A stretch of DNA of 41,004 nucleotides from JALENY01 sp036310185 (GTDB taxonomy: Bacteria; Bacillota; Clostridia; Lachnospirales; Lachnospiraceae). The notes under the pieces were generated by a model. The model did not search any database and was not told where the DNA came from. It saw only the letters and a list, made by a program, of their open reading frames with translations. The position numbers and the translations under genes were made by a program. This document shows positions 32,446-39,565 of this stretch, piece after piece. The DNA is taken from positions 1-41,004 of the forward strand of contig JAXJSH010000100.1 of NCBI GenBank assembly GCA_036310185.1. The letters run 5' to 3'. How positions within the stretch are numbered: the first letter of the stretch is position 1; every line of letters starts with the position of its first letter.

Positions 32446-33147
32446 ATGCGACTGGACAAATTTCTCGCAAACGCCGGCATCGGTACCCGCAGCGAGGTCA
32501 AACAATATCTAAAAAAGGGAATGGTTCAGGTAAACGGCCAGCCTGTCAAAAAAGGTGACCTGTCCATAAACGAAAATACCGACCAGATTCTCTTTCAGAA
32601 TCGGCCGGTGGAATACGAAAAATATTATTACTATATGCTCAACAAACCCCAGGGCGTAGTTTCCGCCACGGAAGACAATTTTCAAAAAACGGTGCTGGAC
32701 CTGATGGGTGACTGCCGCAGGGATGATCTTTTTCCCGTAGGACGCCTCGATAAGGACACCGAGGGCCTGCTTTTGATCACGAACGACGGGGCTCTGGCCC
32801 ACCGCCTTCTCTCGCCCAAAAAGCATGTGAGCAAAATCTATTTCGCCAGAATCGAAGGAAAGGTCACAGACGAAGACGTTCAGGCATTCAAAACCGGTCT
32901 TGTCATCGACGATACATTCACCGCACTTCCGGCCAACCTGAGGGTTTTAAAATCCGACGCGGTTTCTGAAATCGAAGTGGAGATCTTCGAGGGAAAATTC
33001 CATCAGGTAAAACGCATGTTTCAAGCCGTTGGCAAAAAAGTAGTTTTTCTGAAACGTTTGTCCATGGGAACCCTGGAACTGGATCCCGCACTGAAACCAG
33101 GTGAATTCCGCCCTCTCACAGAAGCAGAACTGAAATCAATCTCATGA
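32446..33147 (+). CDS. rsuA: 16S rRNA pseudouridine synthase, RsuA family
   Basis: 233 residues from the ATG at 32446, which has AAGGAG seven bases upstream. An N-terminal S4 RNA-binding domain (MRLDKFLANAGIGTRSEVKQYL, residues 1-60) is followed by the pseudouridine synthase domain with YYYYMLNKPQGVVSAT and the catalytic aspartate in GRLDKDTEGLL. Members isomerise a uridine in 16S rRNA (U516 in Escherichia coli); RluB/E-type enzymes acting on 23S rRNA look similar, so the exact target is less certain. It converges on the ThrE genes with only 23 bases between stops and no visible terminator. Confidence 0.93.
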   Translation: MRLDKFLANAGIGTRSEVKQYLKKGMVQVNGQPVKKGDLSINENTDQILFQNRPVEYEKYYYYMLNKPQGVVSATEDNFQKTVLDLMGDCRRDDLFPVGRLDKDTEGLLLITNDGALAHRLLSPKKHVSKIYFARIEGKVTDEDVQAFKTGLVIDDTFTALPANLRVLKSDAVSEIEVEIFEGKFHQVKRMFQAVGKKVVFLKRLSMGTLELDPALKPGEFRPLTEAELKSIS

Positions 33148-33170
33148 CCCAATCGCAAAGGAATGGTCGA

Positions 33171-33611
33171 TCATTTCTGTACATTTGCTTTACTTCGGTT
33201 CTTCTTCACCCGGAATATGGAATCCACCACGAAAATAGCCAGTGCGATCACGCCCGCAATTTCCAGTGTCTGGACCAGATAAAGCATACTTTTGGACGGA
33301 GAACCGTTTATGATATGGGTTACAATCTGGTACATCCCGCCGCCCGGAACGGTGGGAAGTATACCCGCGATCAAAAACAAGGTCACCGGCGCTTTGTAAA
33401 TCCGGGCAAAAATATGGGATAAAAATGCCACGCAAAGGGCAGACAAAAAAGAAGACATGACCACATCCAGCTCCATTTTTATCCCGAACAGATACACAAA
33501 TCCCCCAACCGCACCGACAAGAGCCGTCGGCACCAGATAGCGCTTTGGTATCTCCAGCAAAACCGCAAATGACAATATGGCAATAAACGTCCCAAATACT
33601 CCTACAATCAC
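33171..33611 (-). CDS. Threonine/serine exporter, ThrE-type C-terminal subunit
   Basis: 146 residues with four or five hydrophobic helices; matches the DUF3815-type half (ThrE_2) of the ThrE amino acid exporter. The conserved GILPTVPGGGMYQI motif is visible near residue 85. It begins with GTG (33611), with AGGAGG eight bases upstream. It lies 12 bases after the N-terminal subunit gene, so the two halves of ThrE, fused in Corynebacterium, are separate here. Confidence 0.9.
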   Translation of the reverse strand: MIVGVFGTFIAILSFAVLLEIPKRYLVPTALVGAVGGFVYLFGIKMELDVVMSSFLSALCVAFLSHIFARIYKAPVTLFLIAGILPTVPGGGMYQIVTHIINGSPSKSMLYLVQTLEIAGVIALAIFVVDSIFRVKKNRSKANVQK

Positions 33612-33623
33612 GTCATTTTCCTC

Positions 33624-34382
33624 CTATCGAATAAAGCGGAACAGGGCAAGACCAATACCTACGCCAACTGCGATGGAAACAGCCTTTACAAAGGCCTCCA
33701 TCACCCTGGCACCTCCGGACAGATAATCTCCCTGCAGCGTATCACGTATGGCATTCGTAATTGCTACTCCAGGAACCAGAGGCATAATCGTACTGATAAT
33801 GACCAGATCCATATTCATGGCAGGAAAAGCCAGATTATCGGCCGCCACACAGAAAAAAGCCATGATGGCACAGGATAAACAATTCTGAATAAAGCTGTTC
33901 AGTTTCAGACTTCTTCCTGCCGTGATGCACAGTGCCAGCACGAAACCGGAGCAAGCAGCCATAACAAAATCCGGCCAGCTTCCGCCAAAAAACAGGGCAA
34001 ACCCCGCCGACGCACCAACGGTTGCCAGATTATACAATATTTTATTATATTCTTTTCCATCCACCTGTTTCAGCAGCTCGCTGGCCTCTTCCAGTGAAAT
34101 CTCATCGCTGCAGTAGCGGCGTGAAATATCATTTACCTGAACGATCCGGCTTAAATTTGTGTTTCCCGTTTTTACACGCCGCACAATGGTAAGCGGTTCC
34201 TTATCCTTTTCTTCCAATGTAACCTGGATTGCCGTCGTAAATGCCACCGGCGACACGCGAAGGGCATTTCCTTTTTGCAGGATATGCGCCATCGTATCTT
34301 CCACACGAAAGGTTTCCGCACCGCTTTTCAGCATTATTTCACCAGCCAGAGCTGCCGTTTCTACCAATAACTGTCTGTTCAT
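33624..34382 (-). CDS. Threonine/serine exporter, ThrE-type N-terminal subunit
   Basis: About 252 residues from the ATG at 34382 (AGGAG five bases upstream). The N-terminal cytoplasmic part has AGEIMLKSGAETFRVEDTM, characteristic of the DUF1212/ThrE family, followed by about five membrane helices and the PLVPGVAITNAIRD motif. With the next gene it forms a proton-driven exporter of threonine and serine or related small molecules. It follows the ArsR gene by 22 bases, so it may be co-transcribed with a metal sensor. Confidence 0.9.
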   Translation of the reverse strand: MNRQLLVETAALAGEIMLKSGAETFRVEDTMAHILQKGNALRVSPVAFTTAIQVTLEEKDKEPLTIVRRVKTGNTNLSRIVQVNDISRRYCSDEISLEEASELLKQVDGKEYNKILYNLATVGASAGFALFFGGSWPDFVMAACSGFVLALCITAGRSLKLNSFIQNCLSCAIMAFFCVAADNLAFPAMNMDLVIISTIMPLVPGVAITNAIRDTLQGDYLSGGARVMEAFVKAVSIAVGVGIGLALFRFIR

Positions 34383-34404
34383 GTGCTCTCCTGTTTTTCT
34401 GTCT

Positions 34405-34719
34405 TTAATCACAATGGAGCACGTGTTCCAGACCCTGATTCATAATTGTCGCCACATGTGTGTCGGCCAGAGAATAATATATGGTCTTTCCATCTCTGCG
34501 GAACTTTACCAGAGAATTCTGTTTCAGGATCCGAAGCTGATGGGAAATGGCGCTCTGTGTCATGTCCAGCGTATCTGCAATATCCTGTACACACATTTCC
34601 CCTTCTGTCAGCGTATACATAATCCGAATCCGGGTGGAATCTCCGAATGCTTTAAATAATTCTGCCAGATCATATAATTTTTCCGTATCACACGGATGAT
34701 TTAACTTCTGTTCGCTCAT
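34405..34719 (-). CDS. ArsR/SmtB family zinc-sensing repressor
   Basis: 104 residues. The winged helix runs LFKAFGDSTRIRIMYTL...VQDIADTLDMTQSAISHQLRILKQ. The alpha-5 zinc site of SmtB/CzrA is complete: Asp86, His88, His99, His102 (DxH-x10-HxxH). The alpha-3N site is only partly present (Cys43 alone in EMCVQD), so zinc rather than cadmium or lead is the likely signal. GGGAG precedes the ATG. It is adjacent to ThrE genes, with no metal transporter next to it, but the P-type ATPase promoter 6 kb away has a matching operator. Confidence 0.93.
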   Translation of the reverse strand: MSEQKLNHPCDTEKLYDLAELFKAFGDSTRIRIMYTLTEGEMCVQDIADTLDMTQSAISHQLRILKQNSLVKFRRDGKTIYYSLADTHVATIMNQGLEHVLHCD

Positions 34720-34876
34720 GCAATTCTCCCATTTATACTCTTTTTACTCATACAGTAACGATTCAGGGATTATTTATCAAATATCTGAAATGTCCATAAT
34801 GAAAAAATTTTTCCTGAACCGTCACTTCATGTAAAAAATACTATCATAATTTTCCATAAAAAGAAAACCATTTATG

Positions 34877-34909
34877 AAAAAAGGGATCGGTATTTTTCAA
34901 TCCGACCCT
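34877..34909 (-). terminator. Terminator of the membrane-anchored unknown gene
   Basis: Minus strand: GGGTCGG pairs with CCGA-CCC with one bulged base, followed by six T. It lies just after the stop codon at 34917. Confidence 0.7.
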
Positions 34910-34916
34910 CTTTGCC

Positions 34917-35774
34917 CTATCTTGTTAAAAATCCGTATTCCACCGTTCCGTTATCCCATACCGCATTTACCCGGTATACATAACCCGGTTCTGCTTTCAG
35001 AATCCATTTTGTTGTTGTGTTTACGCTGGAAGTCACCGTTTCTTCGTCCGTCGTCACTTCCACAGCTTCACCATCCGGATTCTGATTTACATATTCCTGA
35101 TTGTTCTGGTATTGTACTTCCCAGCGGCTGACCTGTACTTCCTTTGGCATATGATCAAAAACCAGTTCCACATCCACCGGCTCACCGATTGAAACATCAC
35201 CCAGCCATTCATCCGCCCACATCAGTACATGTGCATGATCCGCTTCTTCACCTGTTCGCTCGCCGTTCTCGTTTTCATAATACCAGGAGTAACTGCCATT
35301 TGGAATAAACACGGTTACTGCTGCCAGTTCTGTTGTATAGCTGGCACTCAAAGACGGAATCTGCGACGGATCCGGTTCCGAATAAAGTTCATCAATGATA
35401 TTCTGATACTGGTCTGCGTCCAGAGGATTCCCCTCTTCCACCACATGAATCTCAGTGACGCCCATATACTGCCCCGGATAGGATTCTGCCATCACGCCGT
35501 TTCCGTAAACATCCAGAATGTTTCCTCTCTGTAAATCAGCCGGCTGTATAAGATCACCTTTTGTGTTGAAAATCTCATCCGGCATCTGTACGGTAAAAAC
35601 CGTACCGTTTTCCATATCGACCATCACATATGCACCTTCACTGCCATATGGAATATACATGGCACGAATGATATTTTCCTTTTCAATCTGCGACATTTTT
35701 AAAGTAACCACAGTCAATCCGCCCAAAAGCACCACCAGAACCAGAAGCCCCCAGAGCCATTTTTTCTTTTTCAT
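34917..35774 (-). CDS. Membrane-anchored extracytoplasmic protein of unknown function
   Basis: About 285 residues from the ATG at 35774 (GGAGG seven bases upstream; an earlier frame start at 35855 has no site). Residues 1-26 are a basic, hydrophobic signal-anchor (KKKKWLWGLLVLVVLLGG). The rest is hydrophilic and beta-rich, with segments such as LQRGNILDVYGNGVMAESYPGQY and a C-terminal KWILKAEPGYVYRVNAVW. There is no lipobox cysteine. The former segment recalls the extracellular DUF3221-type domain of Firmicutes, but I do not recognise the family with confidence. It is a single-gene unit with its own terminator. Confidence 0.75.
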   Translation of the reverse strand: MKKKKWLWGLLVLVVLLGGLTVVTLKMSQIEKENIIRAMYIPYGSEGAYVMVDMENGTVFTVQMPDEIFNTKGDLIQPADLQRGNILDVYGNGVMAESYPGQYMGVTEIHVVEEGNPLDADQYQNIIDELYSEPDPSQIPSLSASYTTELAAVTVFIPNGSYSWYYENENGERTGEEADHAHVLMWADEWLGDVSIGEPVDVELVFDHMPKEVQVSRWEVQYQNNQEYVNQNPDGEAVEVTTDEETVTSSVNTTTKWILKAEPGYVYRVNAVWDNGTVEYGFLTR

Positions 35775-35976
35775 ATAGTATCCTCCTAAAATTCTTCTCG
35801 TCTTATAGTGTCTCGATTGTGCGCTTTTGTTGCATGAAAATTGCAAATTATCCAAAGCAACTTCGGTTTTTTACTTTCCCAACAAACTCCGGTTTTAACC
35901 AAAACAGAACTTACTTTGTAAGTTTACCAACAATTTTGCAGAAAGAAAAGTGCTGATTTAATTTTTATTTTTTTAC

Positions 35977-36318
35977 CTATCTTACTTTTCTGATTTTACC
36001 GGCATCCATCTCATATACGACATCACAAAGAAGATCTATGTCCTCTCTGTTATGACTGGCAATCAGGAATGTTTTCCCCTGATTCTTCAATTGCAGAAAT
36101 AACTCCCGCATATCTTCAACACCCTTATTATCTAACCCGTTCATTGGCTCATCTAATATCAGAATTTTCTGATCTTCCATTAAAGCCTGGGCAATGCCAA
36201 GCCTTTGTTTCATACCCATAGAATACTTTCCAACTTTTTTATTACGGGCATTTTCCAATCCAACTATTTTTAATACTTCATTAATATCAATTTTTTTTCC
36301 GGAAAGAGCAGCCACTAT
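35977..36318 (-). pseudogene. ABC transporter ATPase fragment, N-terminal half missing
   Basis: The frame encodes the C-terminal half of an ABC ATPase: signature YSMGMKQRLGIAQAL, Walker B ILILDEPMNGLDN, and the H-loop SHNREDI. The first part, with Walker A, is absent; homology stops near AALSGKK at about 36316, where a stop and unrelated sequence begin. It has only a GTG possible start and no ribosome site. It looks like a remnant of a BceA/LanF-like ATPase left by deletion. Confidence 0.85.
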
Positions 36319-36320
36319 AA

Positions 36321-36524
36321 CTCCATCATGTTACCGTGTTACCGGAAAATGTACTTGCCACGACACAAAATCAATATGAAGTTGAATTTCTGACAGAGAC
36401 CACAACACAAGCTGACAATGTTGACTGGCAATACAGATACATTGATGGTGTTTTGTATCGCAGATTATATAACTTTACAACGAATACACCATTATCTTTA
36501 TGGTCAATTGCTCCAATCGCATAA
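36321..36524 (+). pseudogene. C-terminal remnant of an unrecognised gene on the other strand
   Basis: A plus-strand open frame of about 67 codons abuts the ABC fragment and ends at TAA (36522-36524). Sequence such as VEFLTETTTQADNVDWQYRYIDGVLYRRLYNF reads like genuine protein, but it is preceded by a stop at 36318 and has no ribosome site. It is probably the tail of a small secreted or hypothetical protein joined to the ABC fragment by a deletion. Family not recognised. Confidence 0.5.
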
Positions 36525-36537
36525 ATATCTTCTTACA

Positions 36538-36586
36538 TAAAAAGGCAGCCGTACTAACGATTATAATTCGTTATATACGACTGCCT
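36538..36586 (-). terminator. Terminator of ddh
   Basis: Minus strand: AGGCAG-CGTA pairs with TACG-CTGCCT, with inner AACGA/TCGTT pairing, then TTTTT. It lies about 110 bases past the ddh stop codon. Confidence 0.75.
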
Positions 36587-36622
36587 ATAATATATATACC
36601 ATTCCTTCCAGTATTTTCTTAA

Positions 36623-36645
36623 TACGAAAAATGCTGTTTTTCGTA
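36623..36645. other. Perfect hairpin in the ddh 3' region
   Basis: TACGAAAAA and TTTTTCGTA form a perfect 9-bp stem around TGCTG. It lies between the ddh stop and its terminator. A small TAACA/TGTTA dyad adjoins it. No role is evident. Confidence 0.5.
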
Positions 36646-36696
36646 ACAAATGTTACATTCTTTAAGTCTTTTTCCTATATCGACCATTTTTTCCAG

Positions 36697-37683
36697 TTAC
36701 AGCATACTTGCACGCAGTTCCTCACCGGATTTCGCACTCAGATATGCCGGAGCAATATCAAATACGGTCTTGCATCCGCTCTGACCTTCCTTTGCCAGAC
36801 GGTAAGCAGCTCTTGCATAAGCCACGATTACAGAAGAGGTAAATTCCGGGTTGGAATCCAGCTTCAGGCTGTATTCGATGATATGTTTATTTTCCTTTTC
36901 CCATCCGGTCACACCGCTTCTTAACACAAATCCACCGTGCGGAATGCCGCTGTGATTTGCGATCAGTTCTTCTTCGCTGATAAAGTTCACGGTTGTATCG
37001 TAATCCGCAAAATAATTCGGCATAGTCATAATTTCTTCTGCCACTTTCGCCGGATCTGCACCCTCTTCCAGAACAACAAAACATTCTCTGGTGTGTTTTT
37101 CTCTGGTTGTCAGTTCCGGATTCTGTCCGCTTCTTGCTGCTTCCAGTGCTTCTTCAACCGGAATGGTGTACTGTTTTGCATTTTTTACGCCCTTGATACG
37201 ACGGATCGCATCGGAATGACCCTGACTTACGCCTTTGCCCCAGAATGTGTAATCTTTGCCTTCCGGAAGAATCGCATTTGCATACATACGGTTCAGAGAG
37301 AACATACCCGGATCCCAGCCTACGGAGATGATTCCCACATTGCCGGCTTCTTTTGCAGCTGCATCCACATTTGCAAAGTGCTCCGGAATTCTTGCATGTG
37401 TATCAAAGCTGTCTACCACATTGAAAAGCTTTGCATACTCCGGTGTCTGAACCGGCAGATCAGTAGCACTTCCGCCGCAGAGGATCAATACGTCTATTTT
37501 ATCTTTCCATTTTGCCGCATCTGCCACATTGCACACAGCTGCTGTCTCGGTTAAAATCTTTACGTTTTCCGGATTTCTTCTTGTAAAAACTGCAGCCAGT
37601 TCCATGTCCGGATTCTGTTTAATGGCGCACTCAACACCTCTGCCAAGATTGCCGTAACCTAAAATACCAATTTTAATACTCAT
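36697..37683 (-). CDS. ddh: meso-Diaminopimelate D-dehydrogenase
   Basis: About 328 residues, the standard length. It reversibly converts tetrahydrodipicolinate, ammonia and NADPH to meso-diaminopimelate in one step, feeding lysine and peptidoglycan synthesis. The N-terminal Rossmann motif is KIGILGYGNLGRGVE; other family segments are FTRRNPE, SVGWDPGMFSLNR and FWGKGVSQGHSDAIRRIKGV. The start at 37683 has AGGAGG eight bases before it; the frame extends to 37770 but that is upstream of the promoter's start site. It has its own near-consensus promoter and a terminator, so it is a single-gene unit. Confidence 0.97.
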   Translation of the reverse strand: MSIKIGILGYGNLGRGVECAIKQNPDMELAAVFTRRNPENVKILTETAAVCNVADAAKWKDKIDVLILCGGSATDLPVQTPEYAKLFNVVDSFDTHARIPEHFANVDAAAKEAGNVGIISVGWDPGMFSLNRMYANAILPEGKDYTFWGKGVSQGHSDAIRRIKGVKNAKQYTIPVEEALEAARSGQNPELTTREKHTRECFVVLEEGADPAKVAEEIMTMPNYFADYDTTVNFISEEELIANHSGIPHGGFVLRSGVTGWEKENKHIIEYSLKLDSNPEFTSSVIVAYARAAYRLAKEGQSGCKTVFDIAPAYLSAKSGEELRASML

Positions 37684-37741
37684 AATAATATCCTCCTGTA
37701 TATTCCCTGTCTCAGGACGCAAAAATCGCGCTCTACTGGAG

Positions 37742-37770
37742 ATTATAAAGTATTTTTTGTCTGGTTGCAA
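37742..37770 (-). promoter_or_regulatory. Promoter of ddh
   Basis: Minus strand: TTGCAA (37765-37770), 17 bases, TATAAT (37742-37747). It shows that the first ATG of the open frame (37770) is not the start. Confidence 0.75.
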
Positions 37771-37779
37771 CTGTACAAA

Positions 37780-39075
37780 TTATCGAAAAATATCACGTAT
37801 CTGTGCAATCGGTTCATACTGCTTTTTTAATTTGTGAACCGCATCATTTGTATCCCCCGGGGAGATCACCACATCATACTGTCCCGGTTTACTGCCAAAA
37901 GTGACCATTTTTTCAAAAGTCAGCTTCTGTTTCAGATATTTCATCATGTTCTGTTGTGTCGCATCTTTATCGTATATTTTTATATAAGCATAACCCGGAT
38001 AGTCATCTGAATCATATTTCAGAATCCGAAGTTTTTTTGCAAATTCCTGTTTTTCCAAACTCTTATAAAATTCTTCAATGACCTGTTTGGGATGAAAAAG
38101 CATAAAATATGCCACCGCCTCATCGGGCGGAAGGGCACGGTGAAGATAATTGCGGTACAGCGATCCCCGCAGATCCCGGATCAACTGTTTCTGTACCGCA
38201 TCCCCCGATTCATCAAAGTAAATGAGCAGCAGATCTTCCACTATCACATTCGAAAAGCACTGCAAGTGATTTTCTTCGGCCAGTTTGCGGATTCGTCTGG
38301 ATGTATCACAGTCTATACTGCAGACTTTCGGGTAACGCCCCGTATTTATATCATAAAGAGCGGCTCCGTTCATAACAATAACCGGCAGATTCAGCCGGAC
38401 ATCCCGCATGGATTCCATCATAGAAGCGGGCGTGCGCATGGTAGAAACGGTAAAATGAATCCCCTCATCCAGCATACGATTCAATTCCACTTTGCTGTAA
38501 TCACTCAGGCGGTCTTTTTCATGCAAAAGTATGTCATCCAGTTTTGCAACAAACAGGATATCTTTTTGCTTCTTTCGCGGAAGTGAAAAACTGTTTACCC
38601 CAATTCCCACCACAATTCCGATAATCGTGTCCAGAAAACGGTTCCACACAAACAGATATGGATTGGTATCCGTAATATGATTCACAACAATACTCAGAAA
38701 AACCACACAGGAGAAATAGGACGCCTGCTTTTTCTTTATCACAACTGTTGTATACAGGACAATTACTATCATTCCCGAAACCAGAAGTGAATTCAGAAAC
38801 GGATTGTTTTCCGGTGTTATGTTAAAATAGCCTTCCGCTAACAACACAACCAGCCCATATACGGCTCCGATCACAGTCCCTATGATTCTCTGTAATGCAT
38901 TTTTCTTTGTACCATCCGCATACATCTGAATGCACCACAAAGTTGCCAGCTGTGAAAAAAATACGATTCCGTGACTGTCTCTTAAAAAAGAGATCAGAAA
39001 GCATATCTCAACGGCAATTGCCGATTTGATAATGCGCAGTCCCAGAGACGGCATGTTTCCTTTTCTGTTTTTCAT
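37780..39075 (-). CDS. FUSC/aromatic acid exporter-like membrane protein fused to a HAD (Cof-like) domain
   Basis: About 431 residues from the ATG at 39075 (AAGGGG seven bases upstream; an earlier ATG at 39120 has no site). The first 160 residues are a FUSC/ArAE-type membrane domain with five or six helices. Residues about 165-431 resemble Cof-type HAD phosphatases: FVAKLDDILLHEKDRLSDYSKVELNRMLDEGIHFT, STMRTPASM, PVIVMNGAALYD, and near the end SPGDTNDAVHKLK. The HAD nucleophile position in DxDGT is Lys (KLDDI), so the domain is probably not a working phosphatase. It may sense or regulate transport. A GC-rich hairpin pair lies just before the gene. Confidence 0.85.
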   Translation of the reverse strand: MKNRKGNMPSLGLRIIKSAIAVEICFLISFLRDSHGIVFFSQLATLWCIQMYADGTKKNALQRIIGTVIGAVYGLVVLLAEGYFNITPENNPFLNSLLVSGMIVIVLYTTVVIKKKQASYFSCVVFLSIVVNHITDTNPYLFVWNRFLDTIIGIVVGIGVNSFSLPRKKQKDILFVAKLDDILLHEKDRLSDYSKVELNRMLDEGIHFTVSTMRTPASMMESMRDVRLNLPVIVMNGAALYDINTGRYPKVCSIDCDTSRRIRKLAEENHLQCFSNVIVEDLLLIYFDESGDAVQKQLIRDLRGSLYRNYLHRALPPDEAVAYFMLFHPKQVIEEFYKSLEKQEFAKKLRILKYDSDDYPGYAYIKIYDKDATQQNMMKYLKQKLTFEKMVTFGSKPGQYDVVISPGDTNDAVHKLKKQYEPIAQIRDIFR

Positions 39076-39102
39076 AACAAATCCCCTTCCATTTACAGAA
39101 TG

Positions 39103-39155
39103 TGTGCCCGACGGGTGCACGCAGAAAGGCGCCAGACAAATTGTCCGGCGCCTTT
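39103..39155. other. Two adjacent GC-rich hairpins upstream of the FUSC-HAD gene
   Basis: AAAGGCGCC (39125-39133) and GGCGCCTTT (39147-39155) form a perfect 9-bp stem extended by GACAA/TTGTC. A weaker stem around CCC-GAC-GGG (39103-39120) follows in the direction of the gene. Only three T follow the larger stem on each strand. It could be an attenuator in the FUSC-HAD leader or a terminator of an upstream transcript. Confidence 0.5.
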
Positions 39156-39517
39156 ACCTGTCTTAAAATATGAACATTCCTGTTTCTTTGTTTTCGATAC
39201 ATCAGAACTTACCATATTCAGGTCATAAAAATCAAGTGTTCTTAACCGTTTTTCTTCCAAAAAAAGATTTTTTGTTCCATATTTCAGCAGCAAAATTTAT
39301 TTCTTTTACCCACTTTTTTCCAGCCAAAAATAAAAATTGAAATTCTTTCATTTTTCACTTGCATTTTCTCTGCATATTTATTAATTTATATCTCATGGGC
39401 TTTTTTATAACACCATCCGGATCTTTATAATACAAATACAACAATAAAAGTACAAAATTTTTGTTCAAAAATTATACTTGTATTGTAGCAAAACTCATAC
39501 TCATTTTTATGTTTTGG

Positions 39518-39526
39518 TGTTATAAT
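39518..39526 (+). promoter_or_regulatory. Extended -10 promoter of malQ
   Basis: TGT-TATAAT, with a consensus -10 box at 39521-39526 and an extended TG. The -35 region matches poorly. The start site lies about 33 bases before the ATG. Confidence 0.55.
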
Positions 39527-39565
39527 AAAAATAACCTAATTTTCTAGTCAAAGGAGATACATATA

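Larger units (their letters stand above)
39076..39565. other. Divergent intergenic region FUSC-HAD / malQ
   Basis: About 490 bases. It holds two hairpins at 39103-39155, an AATTTTTG/CAAAAATT dyad (39456-39473) and the malQ promoter. The middle (39160-39450) is A/T-rich and I see nothing specific in it. Confidence 0.5.

Noticed and set aside
39456..39473. AATTTTTG/CAAAAATT dyad before malQ as a regulator site
   Set aside because: Low-complexity A/T sequence; it does not match LacI/CcpA-type operators and could occur by chance.
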